Below are positions 8,808-17,197 of a DNA stretch of 64,000 nucleotides, in pieces. The notes below the pieces were generated by a model. The model was given only the letters and a program-made list of their open reading frames with translations, did not search any database and was not told the DNA's origin. The DNA lies in assembly GCA_949127775.1 (NCBI GenBank), contig CASBQF010000149.1, forward strand, positions 1-64,000. Reading direction: 5' to 3'. The translations under genes and the position numbers were made by a program. This DNA comes from Oscillatoriales cyanobacterium PMM_0080 (GTDB lineage: Bacteria > Cyanobacteriota > Cyanobacteriia > Cyanobacteriales > Microcoleaceae). Numbering within the stretch: position 1 is the first letter of the stretch; every line of letters starts with the position of its first letter.

Positions 8808-9728
8808 TCAAGCTAAATTGTGCAAAAATTTATCCAAAGTTGTACGATCGCACATAGCAACCTGAGCACCCGCTTTAGTTGTGCACAGAGCGCCCGCTGC
8901 CGAACCCCACACCATTGCCTCTGACAGCGATCGACCACCATCTAACGCAGCCGCCAACCCGCCGTTAAAAGCGTCACCAGCAGCCACAGTATCGATCGCC
9001 CTCACCGCGAAAGCCGGCACAAAAAAGCTGTCATCCGCAGTCACAGCAACCGCCCCGCGATCGCCCAATTTGACAATAACATTCTCGACACCGCGTTCCT
9101 GCAACTGTTTGGCTGCTAAAATCGCAGTTTCGGGATTATTTACAGGGAAACCGACTAATTGACTGGCTTCCACTTCATTCGGTGTAATGATGTCAATTAA
9201 TGGATAAAGTTTGATAGGAAAATCAGCCACAGCCGGCGCCGGATCGAGAATCACTCGCACCCCCGCTTCACGAGCAATTTTCGCAGCTTTTAGGACAACT
9301 TCCAGCGGAATTTCTAACTGTAACAGCAACGATGTAGCTGACGGTAATAATTTTTCAAGACATTCGATATCTGCTTCACCGAGATTGTTATTCGCACCCG
9401 GAATCACAATAATATTATTTTGACCGCTATCATCTACCGCAATAACCGCCACACCTGAATGAGTATTTTTATCTATTAACACATTCTCGATATTTACACC
9501 ATAGTTTTGTAAGCTTGTCAACAATTCTTCAGCAAATTTATCATTACCAACACGGCCGATCATGTGAGCAGAAATGCCGAGACGGGCGGCTGCGACGGCC
9601 TGATTGGCTCCTTTCCCGCCGCCAGCCGTGAAAAAATTGCTCCCGATGATAGTTTCCCCAGGTTGCGGCAATCTGGGAGTTTTTGCTGCTAAGTCAATGT
9701 TGATACTTCCAAATACGATGATAGTCAT
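8808..9728 (-). CDS. rbsK: Ribokinase (PfkB family sugar kinase)
   Basis: A 306-residue PfkB-fold kinase of ribokinase length, using ATP to phosphorylate ribose or a related sugar in the cytosol. The N-terminal substrate signature is clear (GSINIDLAAKTPRLPQPGET, then GGGKGANQAVAAARLG around residue 37). The second PfkB signature near residue 250 reads DTVAAGDAFNGGLA, with Ala where most members have Gly before AGD; the catalytic Asp is kept. No ribose transporter or regulator is adjacent, so the physiological sugar is inferred from family resemblance only. The start ATG is preceded within 12 bases by an array of eight TTATTTG heptamers, leaving no Shine-Dalgarno sequence. Confidence 0.9.
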   Translation of the reverse strand: MTIIVFGSINIDLAAKTPRLPQPGETIIGSNFFTAGGGKGANQAVAAARLGISAHMIGRVGNDKFAEELLTSLQNYGVNIENVLIDKNTHSGVAVIAVDDSGQNNIIVIPGANNNLGEADIECLEKLLPSATSLLLQLEIPLEVVLKAAKIAREAGVRVILDPAPAVADFPIKLYPLIDIITPNEVEASQLVGFPVNNPETAILAAKQLQERGVENVIVKLGDRGAVAVTADDSFFVPAFAVRAIDTVAAGDAFNGGLAAALDGGRSLSEAMVWGSAAGALCTTKAGAQVAMCDRTTLDKFLHNLA

Positions 9729-9740
9729 AGTTGAAATTTG

Positions 9741-9796
9741 TTATTTGTTATTTGTTATTTGTTATTTGTTATTTGTTATTTGTTATTTGTTATTTG
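9741..9796. repeat. Heptanucleotide microsatellite (TTATTTG)x8 at the ribokinase translation start
   Basis: Eight perfect TTATTTG units. Read on the coding strand they are CAAATAA units that end 12 bases before the ribokinase ATG, replacing the normal ribosome-binding site. Confidence 0.95.
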
Positions 9797-9875
9797 GAAT
9801 TGGGTATGGGGTACGGGACATGGCGCGAAAAGCATTGGAACTAAGTAGGTCATTGCAAAAAAACAATAGTATCTG

Positions 9876-9943
9876 GTAGGGGCGGGTTTAGCAAATAATC
9901 ACGAGATACAAGCCAGTTGATAGAGGCAAAACCCGCCCTCCCC
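9876..9943. repeat. Inverted repeat between ribokinase and the response regulator
   Basis: GGGGCGGGTTT at 9879-9889 pairs with AAACCCGCCC at 9929-9938 around a loop of about 40 bases. It belongs to a GGGCGGG dispersed family (compare 10770-10797 and 53235-53260). No T run follows, so a terminator role is uncertain. Confidence 0.6.
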
Positions 9944-9971
9944 ATCTAATGTTTATTTGTACCCACCTACT

Positions 9972-10020
9972 TAACCAATAACCAATAACCAATAACTAAT
10001 AACAAGTAACCAATAACCAT
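9972..10020. repeat. Degenerate heptamer array (TAACCAA)x7 upstream of the response regulator
   Basis: Seven units of TAACCAA with a few substitutions fill the 50 bases before the first possible start codon (GTG at 10026). Confidence 0.88.
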
Positions 10021-10025
10021 TAAAC

Positions 10026-10757
10026 GTGCTACAACAGTTATGGTCTTCATCGGTCAATTCAATGGCTGCAATTATTCTCGATCGCAATCCCTGTGTCCTG
10101 CTAGTAGAAACAGACGAAGTTCTCGCCGGACACTTGAGTCTAGACTTAAAATCATCCGGGTACGAACCCGTAGTAGCTTCTAACACCGCCACAGGCCAAC
10201 ATTTAGCCCATGAATTGCAGCCAGCTTTGATTGTAATCGATCGCATACTTGGCCCAGAGTCGGGACTGACGCTATGTTCTCATCTCCGAAGTATTGGTAA
10301 TCGATCGCCAGTGCTACTATTGATTGGTCGTGATACAGTTGACGATCGCGTGGCTTGTCTAGAAGCTGGCGCAGATGATTATTTTCTCAAGCCTTACCGC
10401 AGTGAAGATTTTTTGCAGTTGGTGCGCTTGTATTTGCAGCCGGATCACACCAGCAACGAACAATTGAGGTTTGGCGATTTAGTTTTGGATTTAGCCTCTA
10501 GGCGAGCTCTGCGCAACGGACGGACGATCGACCTGACGATGAAAGAATTTGAGCTGCTAAAGTATTTGATGGAACATCCCCGCGACGTGTTAACTCGCGA
10601 ACAAATTCTGGAAAATGTTTGGGGTTACGACTTTCTCGGCGAGTCGAATGTGATTGAGGTTTACATCCGCTATCTGCGCCTCAAAATTGAAGATGAAGGC
10701 GAAAAGCGCTTGATCCAGACGGTGCGCGGTGTTGGCTATGTGATGCGGGAAGCTTGA
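10026..10757 (+). CDS. nblR: OmpR-family response regulator, NblR-like
   Basis: A 243-residue regulator with an N-terminal receiver (about 20-135) and a C-terminal winged helix (about 145-243). The phospho-acceptor Asp lies in ALIVIDRILGPESG and the conserved Lys in FLKPYR. The acidic pocket reads ETDE rather than DD, an atypical feature also known for NblR. The effector is strongly OmpR-like (TMKEFELLKYLMEHP, ILENVWGYDF, IQTVRGVGYV). Its closest remembered relative is NblR, which controls phycobilisome breakdown and survival under nutrient or light stress; this is recognition of sequence style, not a search result, and RpaA/RpaB-type regulators are the alternatives. The start is either GTG 10026 or ATG 10062 (Met13); the latter fits family length better. 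A microsatellite occupies the leader. Confidence 0.8.
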   Translation: MLQQLWSSSVNSMAAIILDRNPCVLLVETDEVLAGHLSLDLKSSGYEPVVASNTATGQHLAHELQPALIVIDRILGPESGLTLCSHLRSIGNRSPVLLLIGRDTVDDRVACLEAGADDYFLKPYRSEDFLQLVRLYLQPDHTSNEQLRFGDLVLDLASRRALRNGRTIDLTMKEFELLKYLMEHPRDVLTREQILENVWGYDFLGESNVIEVYIRYLRLKIEDEGEKRLIQTVRGVGYVMREA

Positions 10758-10923
10758 AGACAGTTGACAGGTAGGGGCGGTGCCCCCGTGCCCGCCCTCT
10801 CAATTGACAGTTGACGGTTGTCATTGGTTAAAAATTCCCAATTCCCCATTACTAATCCCCCATTCCCAATTCCCTATTACCCATTACTAATCCCCCATTC
10901 CCAATTTAAAATCTAAAATCATT

Positions 10924-11439
10924 ATGAGTTATTTACCTAATTTCCTGATTATTGGGGTAATTGTATTTTTGCTGGGATGTTCACCCACTTTACCTGTCGC
11001 AAATGCCGATGCTACTGGTATTTTGGTGTCGCAGTCTCCGACGGCGACAACATCCGCTCAAGTTTTGCCGATTTCTGCTAGAGCTCGGATAGCCGATCGC
11101 CCAATTAAACTCGAAGTCGCCAAAACATCGGAACAACAGGCTATGGGTTTAATGTACAGAACTTCTTTGCCGGATGACAGAGGAATGCTGTTTGAGTTTA
11201 AACCGGCGCGGTTGGTCAATTTTTGGATGAAAAATTGCAAGATTTCTCTGGATATGATTTTTCTGCGGGATGGAGTTGTTGAGGCGATCGAAGTTTCTGC
11301 ACCTCCTTGTACCGCCGATCCTTGTCCTACCTACGGGCCAGATACTGCTGTCGATCGAGTGATCGAGCTCCGGGGCGGGCGAGCTGCTGAACTCGGTGTC
11401 AAAGTGGGCGATCGGATTGCGATCGAGTTTTTGAAGTAA
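10924..11439 (+). CDS. DUF192 family lipoprotein
   Basis: A 171-residue protein with a lipoprotein signal (hydrophobic residues 6-18, lipobox LLGC with Cys19) and a low-complexity Thr/Ser/Ala linker to about residue 50. Residues about 55-171 carry the DUF192 pattern: LEVAKTSEQQAMGLMYR, DDRGMLFEF, VNFWMKNCKISLDMIFL and the GxAxELGVKVGD end. Its biochemical role is unknown in this family; it is expected to sit on the periplasmic side of a membrane. It stands alone after a leader full of CCCAATTCCC-type repeats (10825-10910). Confidence 0.85.
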   Translation: MSYLPNFLIIGVIVFLLGCSPTLPVANADATGILVSQSPTATTSAQVLPISARARIADRPIKLEVAKTSEQQAMGLMYRTSLPDDRGMLFEFKPARLVNFWMKNCKISLDMIFLRDGVVEAIEVSAPPCTADPCPTYGPDTAVDRVIELRGGRAAELGVKVGDRIAIEFLK

Positions 11440-12312
11440 AAATTGTGACAGTCTCAGGGCTTACGCATCGGGACTAGAAACCCGGTTTATTCCCATATTT
11501 CTCGTCAAAATTTTGTAGAAACCGGGTTTCTGAGGTCACTCCCCTCTTCATGTCGGGCTGAGTTGTGCTTCGGGAAACTGAAAAAATTTATAAACTTTAC
11601 AAAAATTGATAAAATCTGTTAAATTATTAATGAACGATTCAGCACAAACACCAAAAGATTTGGTACGATGTCAATCTCAGTCAGTCTGGACTTGAGCTTG
11701 TTCGGGAAAGCTGTAAATAGTCAGTCCCAGGTATGAGATGAGTCAGCGACTCGCGATCGATCCTGAGAGACGATGGTCAGCCTCAAAGGCTAGCAGCGCC
11801 CAAAAAAATTGTCTGTAACTTCTGGCGATCGAGTTTCATCTACTGGGCCTATCTGAAGTAAGATGCTACGAGCCAATTTAATTGGCACACTTAACTTTAG
11901 GTAGCAGTACGTGAGGTCGATCGGAACATCTCACCAAGATTGCCGAAGTAGATTTGCGGATTCTGCATTTTGGCAGATGAAGTTAAGCTCGGAAACGGTA
12001 CGAGTAGCTTTAAGTAGATAGCAGAATTTATTTAGACTCGCGCTGCATAGATGCCAAGGTATTCAGTTCACCGATCGCAAGTCGATCGCACATTCTTCAA
12101 CCCCATAGCGAAAAAATCCCCAAACCTTTCACTTTTTGGGAAAGGCTGGTTTTAGAGTCGCACTCAACAACAAACTTGGCATTTTCAACTTCGGCCAATA
12201 CTGTTTTTACAGATATCCACGGTTCCAAGACAGATTTAAAACTGGCTTATCACTAATCAAAAACATCAGGTTCTGATCGGAAAATGGTGTCCTACACTAA
12301 GAGGAAAAATTC
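11440..12312. other. 870-bp region without a recognisable gene
   Basis: No open frame of convincing quality was found on either strand. A palindromic pair (AGAAACCCGGTTT at 11476-11488 against AAACCGGGTTTCT at 11519-11531) of a dispersed cyanobacterial type lies near the left end. The remaining 750 bases have non-repetitive, mixed composition and could hold a promoter with a long leader or a non-coding RNA, but nothing specific can be assigned. Confidence 0.5.
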
Positions 12313-12528
12313 ATGGCACCCGCTACATACACAAGATTACTTCGATTTTTACAAGAAGATTTAGCAATCTCTCGTGCATCAATTGATGTCGCCGAACGTG
12401 TTGGCAGTAACGAACAGCGACAACGCGATCGAGACCCGAATTCTCTGCCAATGGTATTGTGGCAGTACGGTTTGGTGACGTTAGAACAATTGGACAAAAT
12501 TTTTGATTGGTTGGCCCAGGCATATTAA
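12313..12528 (+). CDS. DUF2949 family protein
   Basis: A 71-residue protein matching the small cyanobacterial DUF2949 family: RLLRFLQEDLAISRASI at the start and LPMVLWQYGLVTLEQLDKIFDWL at the end, with a short charged spacer between. Function unknown. It has a good ribosome site (AGAGGAAAAA about 8 bases before ATG). It follows the long non-coding stretch at 11440-12312, so it may have an unusually long leader. Confidence 0.82.
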   Translation: MAPATYTRLLRFLQEDLAISRASIDVAERVGSNEQRQRDRDPNSLPMVLWQYGLVTLEQLDKIFDWLAQAY

Positions 12529-12656
12529 AAGGATTTTAGATTTTAGAAAGCATCTAAAACCCAAAATCCCTTTAATAAATTCAATATCTCCCAAAAAGGC
12601 TTTTTCAAACAGGCAAGATGCCTGTTCCACAAGAATTATTGAAGATATCTATTGGA

Positions 12657-13814
12657 TTAAGACTCAGCCAAAAGTTTCGCAGCAGCGGCAACGCCGGCAC
12701 CGGGAGTAAAACCTTCGTAACCCATTTCGCGCAGCACCACTTCTAAAGAAGAAATAGCTGCTAAGATATCCCGATCGCACACAAAGCCCAAATGACCAAT
12801 TCGGAAGATTTTACCTTTCAAATGGTCTTGTCCGTCGGCTAGGGCAATATCAAAAGTCTTTCTCATCAAAGTCCGCACCTTCTGTGCATCTACTTCGGCG
12901 GGCGGCATCACCGAGGTAATCGCAGGGCTGGCGCAACCATCAGCAGCAAATAAGGGCAAACCCAAAGCTTGTACAGCCGCACGGGTAGTTGTCATCAACC
13001 GTTTGTGGCGCGCGAATACATTTTCTAGTCCTTCAGCTTTCATCATCTGCAATGTAACTTGCAGGGCAAAAAACATATTGACTGGTGGAGTAAAAGGAGT
13101 CGTATTTTTAGCAGCTTCTTTGCGATATTTGCCCAAATCTAAGTAATAGCGGGGCAGTTTCGCAGTTTTGTAAGCTTCCCAAGCTTTCGGCCCCACGGCT
13201 ACAAAACCCAAACCAGGGGGAATCATGTAAGCTTTCTGAGAGCCGGAAGCAATCACATCTATTCCCCAAGCATCCATCGGCACATTCGCAGCACCTAAAC
13301 TGGTGACAGCATCCACCATAATTAAGGCTTCACCGTGGGCTTTAACATGGCGGTTGATGGTTTCGAGGTCATTGAGCACACCCGTGGAAGTTTCAGAGTG
13401 AGTGATGATCACAGCTTTGATTTGCTTGCCTTTGTCTGCTTCGAGTTTTTCGCGGAAGTCTTCGGGATCTAAAGGTTGGCCCCATTCAGCTTTGACGATT
13501 TCGACATTTAAACCGTAAGCTTCGGCTACTTCGGCCCAACGTTCGCCAAATTTACCATTGGTGCCGACTAAAACTCGATCGCCCGCACTCAAGAAATTAA
13601 TTATCGCAGCTTCCATCGCGCCGGTACCGGAAACCGTTAAACTCAGCACGTCACTCTTCGTTTGGTGTAACCATTTCAGGTTTTCGGTACAGTCAGCAAA
13701 AATCGCATCAAACTCCTTGCTGCGGTGCCCCATCGGGTGTTTTGCCATCGCTAGCAAAGCCGCTTCGGGTACCGGCGTCGGGCCGGGAATCATCAGCATT
13801 AACTTGTTGTCCAT
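12657..13814 (-). CDS. Class V aminotransferase, alanine/serine-glyoxylate type
   Basis: A 385-residue PLP enzyme, usual for alanine-glyoxylate and serine-glyoxylate aminotransferases. Diagnostic stretches are MIPGPTPVPEAALLAMAKHPMG at the N-terminus (start well supported), VSGTGAMEAAI near 60, HSETSTGVLND near 140, MVDAVTSLGA near 170 and the PLP lysine in ASGSQKAYMIPPGL near 195. It probably transaminates glyoxylate to glycine in photorespiration, fitting the nearby RuBisCO activase gene, although the amino donor cannot be read from sequence. In older annotations this family was also called soluble hydrogenase small subunit, a misnomer. Confidence 0.9.
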   Translation of the reverse strand: MDNKLMLMIPGPTPVPEAALLAMAKHPMGHRSKEFDAIFADCTENLKWLHQTKSDVLSLTVSGTGAMEAAIINFLSAGDRVLVGTNGKFGERWAEVAEAYGLNVEIVKAEWGQPLDPEDFREKLEADKGKQIKAVIITHSETSTGVLNDLETINRHVKAHGEALIMVDAVTSLGAANVPMDAWGIDVIASGSQKAYMIPPGLGFVAVGPKAWEAYKTAKLPRYYLDLGKYRKEAAKNTTPFTPPVNMFFALQVTLQMMKAEGLENVFARHKRLMTTTRAAVQALGLPLFAADGCASPAITSVMPPAEVDAQKVRTLMRKTFDIALADGQDHLKGKIFRIGHLGFVCDRDILAAISSLEVVLREMGYEGFTPGAGVAAAAKLLAES

Positions 13815-13899
13815 GATATGTCCTAACTTTTTTTGTGGGAGTTAATAGAATAAATCAAAAAGCTCTATTACCAAGTTCGAACTCTAGGTTTTTTAATTT

Positions 13900-14145
13900 T
13901 TAATTTTTAATTTCTCTAGGATTAGTCTCATTGAGAGACCAGCGGTGTTCTACTGCTAAGTTCGATCGCTCACAGCTTTGTTCTAATTGCTTTTGAATCG
14001 CCAGGGCTTTGCGCAGTGTAATAATCAGTTGGTGAACTTGTTGGTGCTGCGCCGATTGTGGACTAACAGCAAACATCGTCTTGCGTTCTAACAATTGAAG
14101 TAGCAATTCGTAGTGAATATAGGATGGAAGGGGAATTGGCTCCAT
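13900..14145 (-). CDS. Small conserved cyanobacterial protein, DUF5340-like
   Basis: An 81-residue protein if the second Met is used (MEPIPLPSYIHYELLLQLL); the frame begins four codons earlier at 14157. The sequence is mostly helical with a Gln/Leu-rich middle (QVHQLIITLRKALAIQKQLEQ). It resembles the small cyanobacterial DUF5340 family; function unknown. The C-terminus runs into an AT-rich stretch that also supplies the stop. Confidence 0.65.
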   Translation of the reverse strand: MEPIPLPSYIHYELLLQLLERKTMFAVSPQSAQHQQVHQLIITLRKALAIQKQLEQSCERSNLAVEHRWSLNETNPREIKN

Positions 14146-14220
14146 GAAAGCTAACATACCTCAGTAAAGCGACACCCTATGCTATTCGCATTAGGGATCA
14201 TATCAATTTCGGCTGCACCG

Positions 14221-14530
14221 GAGGAGACGGCAATGCCGTATCCCTACCCCAAAATTATATTGTAGGAAAACGACATTGCCGTGTCCTGATTTTGGGTAAT
14301 GTTAATGAGGAGACGGCAATGCCGTATCCCTACCCCAAAATTATATTGCGCAAGAAACGGCATTGCCGTGTCCTGATTTGGGTAATGTTAATGAGGATAC
14401 GGCATTGCCGTGTCCCTACCCCAAAATTATATTGTGGCGATGTCGGCATTGCCGTGTCCTGATTTTGGGTGATGTTAATGAGGAGACGGCATTGCCGTAT
14501 CCCTACCCCAAAATTATATTGTGGCGATGT
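14221..14530. repeat. Four tandem ~86-bp hairpin units ending inside trpC
   Basis: Units start at 14221, 14307, 14393 and 14480, each beginning GAGGAGACGGCA (third: GAGGATACGGCA), containing CCCTACCCCAAAATTATATTG, and ending with TGTCCTGATTT. Unit 4 is cut short because its right half is the trpC 3' end. Unit 3 carries GTGGCGATGTCGGC, identical to the last trpC codons, so part of the gene end was copied into the array. Confidence 0.9.
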
Positions 14531-15413
14531 CGGCGGCAAGCAAGGCTAAAGCAGCGCCCGGATCTGGTTGTTTGACCAAAGATTCGCCGATCAGAACAGC
14601 TTCGGCACCGGCCATCGCAACTCGATCGAGGTCGCCCTGAGTGTGGATTCCTGACTCGCTGACGATGAGGATATTTTTTCCTTGAATTTCGGTTTGGCGC
14701 GAGGCTAATAGTTGGCTGGTGGTTTCTAAACTGACGGAAAAGTCTTCTAGGTTGCGGTTGTTGATGCCGATCAGGTGAACGCCTTGGAGGGTTAATACTC
14801 GATCGAGTTCTTCGAGAGTATGAACTTCGACTAAAGCTGTCATGCCCAAAGTCTTGACAATTTTCACAAAGTATTGTAAGTCTTTGTCGGATAGAATGGC
14901 TGCGATTAAAAGTACGGCATCCGCGCCGTTAATGCGGGCGAGATAGATTTGGTAAGGATAGATAATAAACTCTTTGCAAAGTAGTGGTAATTCGACGGCG
15001 GCACGGATTTTGCTGAGGTTTTCAAAGCTACCTTGAAAGAACTTTTCGTCGGTGAGTACGGAGATACAAGTTGCGCCGTTTTCTTGGTACGATCGGGCAA
15101 TTTCCACTGGGTCGAAATCGTCACGAATTACGCCTTTGCTGGGGGAAGCTTTTTTGACTTCAGCGATGATGGCTGGTTTAGTTTTACCATTTTTGAGCGC
15201 AGCAAGAAAGTCGCGAATCGGGGGTGAGAATGGGAGTCTTTTGTGAAGTTCGGCTAAGGGAGTGCGATCGCGCTTTTGGGCTACTTCAGCTTCTTTTTCC
15301 CAGACAATTTCTTCGAGGATGTGCCGCGGTTCGGCATCCGGTACGGCGATTTTGTAGCTGAGGTAGAGCACGGAGACTGAGGTGCTGGGCGGACGGCGGC
15401 GGATTTGAAGCAT
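14514..15413 (-). CDS. trpC: Indole-3-glycerol phosphate synthase
   Basis: A 299-residue beta/alpha barrel enzyme of tryptophan synthesis, converting carboxyphenylaminodeoxyribulose phosphate to indoleglycerol phosphate. Visible signatures are [26 protein letters not shown] (catalytic Lys), [61 protein letters not shown] and [12 protein letters not shown]. The first 30 residues ([16 protein letters not shown]) are the usual cyanobacterial extension, supporting the start. The last codons and the stop lie in a repeat unit of the adjacent array, so the C-terminus (ADIATI) is partly repeat-encoded. Confidence 0.95.
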   Translation of the reverse strand: MLQIRRRPPSTSVSVLYLSYKIAVPDAEPRHILEEIVWEKEAEVAQKRDRTPLAELHKRLPFSPPIRDFLAALKNGKTKPAIIAEVKKASPSKGVIRDDFDPVEIARSYQENGATCISVLTDEKFFQGSFENLSKIRAAVELPLLCKEFIIYPYQIYLARINGADAVLLIAAILSDKDLQYFVKIVKTLGMTALVEVHTLEELDRVLTLQGVHLIGINNRNLEDFSVSLETTSQLLASRQTEIQGKNILIVSESGIHTQGDLDRVAMAGAEAVLIGESLVKQPDPGAALALLAADIATI

Positions 15414-15439
15414 GGTAGAGGGGAGAAAGGGCGATCGGG

Positions 15440-15760
15440 TTAATCTTCGTAGTGATAGCGAGCTTGGATAAAATCAATTCGATTTTCGCTCACTAAGTAA
15501 ACTATTCTATGCTCTTGGGTAAGCCTTCGCGACCACGTACCCGCAGCCAAATATTTTAGGGGTTCTGGTTTGCCGATACCTGTGAACGGATCGCGCACGA
15601 TTGCTTCTACCAATTTTAAGAATCGGAGGGCAACTTTGCGATCGACTTCGACCCAATAGGTGAGGTCTTCTAGGAATTTAGGCTGAAAAACTGCATCACG
15701 AACAGCGGTTTTCTCCGGTTCAGGCGTTTCTTGTGGCTGTTGTTTACGCTTCTTCGCCAA
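15440..15760 (-). CDS. YoeB-type toxin (Txe/YoeB mRNA interferase)
   Basis: A 106-residue RelE-superfamily toxin. After a charged 20-residue N-terminal extension, the core has [26 protein letters not shown], then [10 protein letters not shown] (catalytic-type Glu), [15 protein letters not shown] (Arg) and the C-terminal ARYHYED with the His-Tyr pair typical of YoeB. The family cleaves mRNA at the ribosome. It overlaps the upstream antitoxin by 17 bases, so the two are co-translated. Confidence 0.85.
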   Translation of the reverse strand: MAKKRKQQPQETPEPEKTAVRDAVFQPKFLEDLTYWVEVDRKVALRFLKLVEAIVRDPFTGIGKPEPLKYLAAGTWSRRLTQEHRIVYLVSENRIDFIQARYHYED

Positions 15761-16040
15761 GTCCTAACTCCTGGCGTAATTCTCTAACAGTCTGAGGTTT
15801 GACAATTCTGGCTTGTGCGTCTTTCAGAGCGCTTAAGAGGCGATCGGCATTTTTGGGCGATCGCAACAGGTAGACTGTCTCTATTAAGCTTGCCAATTCG
15901 TCAGCGGCAATTAAGGCTACGTTTTCGCCGTCTTTGCGGGTGATGATGATGGCATCGCGATCGTTGATGACTTGTTCGCACAGTTCCTCAAGATTCGCTT
16001 GAGCTTCAGTATAGGTGACTTGGGTTTGTGTGAGTGACAT
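15744..16040 (-). CDS. Phd/YefM-type antitoxin
   Basis: A 98-residue antitoxin beginning MSLTQTQVTYTEAQANLEELCEQV, with the typical IITRKDGENVALIAADELASLIETVYLLRS centre (DNA-binding Phd/YefM fold) and a disordered C-terminal toxin-binding tail. The frame extends upstream to 16106, but that part (KRSYPVDDRP) comes from a dispersed palindrome, so Met23 is taken as the start. It should neutralise the adjacent YoeB-like toxin and repress its own promoter (family knowledge). Confidence 0.85.
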   Translation of the reverse strand: MSLTQTQVTYTEAQANLEELCEQVINDRDAIIITRKDGENVALIAADELASLIETVYLLRSPKNADRLLSALKDAQARIVKPQTVRELRQELGLGEEA

Positions 16041-16086
16041 GGTTTTTGGCTTACCAATACTAAGAATATTATAAGGGCGATCGTCT

Positions 16087-16107
16087 ACGGGATAGCTACG
16101 CTTCACG
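16087..16107. repeat. Dispersed palindromic repeat upstream of the antitoxin
   Basis: ACGGGATAGCTACGCTTCAC is the reverse of the repeat found in the TPR-CHAT gene. It lies about 45 bases upstream of the YefM start, in its promoter region. Confidence 0.7.
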
Positions 16108-16129
16108 GGCTTTTTTCAATTGGGGCAGG

Positions 16130-16440
16130 AATATTGAATTTTCACATACTCTTTGAGTACGGGGCAAGAAGGGTGAAAAATGTGCGATCGCCTTCCTGGA
16201 TTTTTTCAATTAATGAACGCCGTCCCAAGGATTCCATGATTTTCAACAATTGCGATACTGCTACGCAATGCTGGCGCGAACGAGATAACTGCATATTTTC
16301 TCGCAGTTTCGCGATTGAAACTGGCGCGGATTCACTTGCTAGCTATAACATAACTTGTTTTTCCGACTCGGATAAGCGATTAAATGGCTGATGCAATAAA
16401 GATCCTAAATCACCTAAAAATAGTGTATCATCAGACAAAG
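16130..16440 (-). pseudogene. Remnant of an NB-ARC/WD40-type signalling ATPase gene
   Basis: On the minus strand from about 16436 a frame reads SDDTLFLGDLGSLLHQPFNR, then LSESEKQVML, a TAG stop, LASESAPVSIAKL, and ESLGRRSLIEKI. After FFTL the expected continuation PVLKEYV appears in another frame. This matches the winged-helix segment that follows the NB-ARC ATPase in large cyanobacterial WD40 proteins (RLSDLEKEVMYWLA, ESLGRRSLIEK, PVVMEYV). The fragment is about 100 residues, with one in-frame stop and at least one frameshift and neither the ATPase nor the repeats nearby, so it is a decayed remnant. Open frames on the opposite strand here are not convincing. Confidence 0.72.
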
Positions 16441-16459
16441 GTTCATAGATATTGCCGTT

Positions 16460-16861
16460 ATGAAAGGTATGAAACGAATTTTCGGTGTTTTTTTTGTTCT
16501 AGGTCTCACTATATCCACTCTTGCTTCTAACCTTCCAACAAACGCCCAAAGCAATCAAAAAAGTGGAAATACGGGTAATTCAGGTAATATTGCTGCTACT
16601 GATATCCGTGTTTTTCGCAATCCAAGGGAAGGAGATGATATTCCAGTGGATGTAGTAGTAAAAGGCGCGAGTGGGCTAAATGAGAGAGCACGTCAGCAAG
16701 GGGCTAATGCTTTTTGCAAGGCAAATCAATATAGCGAAGCCATAAGTTTTGATTACGAACGTGATGGTACCATCGGTACTATGCAGTGGAATCAAAAAAG
16801 TGAGCGATGGGAATTTTGTGCAAGCTGTACAATGTACCTGACGAAAGTAACTTGTAAGTAA
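16460..16861 (+). CDS. Secreted hypothetical protein
   Basis: A 133-residue protein with a clear signal peptide (basic start, hydrophobic 8-21, likely cleavage after NAQ near residue 30). The mature part begins with a Gly/Asn/Ser-rich linker and then has DIRVFRNPREGDD and four cysteines (FCK, FCASC, TCK), suggesting disulfide bonds outside the cytosol. The family is not recognised. Start alternatives Met1 and Met4 are close together. Confidence 0.6.
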   Translation: MKGMKRIFGVFFVLGLTISTLASNLPTNAQSNQKSGNTGNSGNIAATDIRVFRNPREGDDIPVDVVVKGASGLNERARQQGANAFCKANQYSEAISFDYERDGTIGTMQWNQKSERWEFCASCTMYLTKVTCK

Positions 16862-17197
16862 GTCGATTATCAAGCTAGCGAATCTACAACTAAGTACCGT
16901 TCTTACATAACACTTTGTTCTAAGAAAGCTACCTTTCTATTTCCCGGTGTGAAATAGGAGAAAAGGTAAACGGCTAGCGTCGCTAGCCCAATATTCGTAA
17001 AGAGCGCTATTTCTTTTACCTCATTTTTAAGAGCGATCGCCCTTCTATTACCGAAGCGCGTTCGCTCTTGTTTTAAGTATCACTAATTCTGCTTCTCCAA
17101 CACCATAGAAGATTTTCACCGCTTTAACAACCATTTATAAGGCAAGCTATATTGCTAATATGTCTGATTTGACATATAATCTCAAAAAACCTCAACT
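16862..17197. other. Intergenic region without a recognisable gene
   Basis: About 335 bases holding a short inverted GGCTAGCGTCGCTAGCC palindrome near 16971 and a HIP1 site, but no credible frame. In particular, no toxin gene is present in front of the XRE gene that follows. Confidence 0.5.

Noticed and set aside
14221-14530. Tandem array that might be a CRISPR
   Set aside because: Four 86-bp units are homologous throughout and form hairpins; no spacer-repeat pattern.
16134-16391. 85-residue plus-strand frame
   Set aside because: The minus strand at this place carries the NB-ARC remnant, so the plus-strand frame is a shadow.
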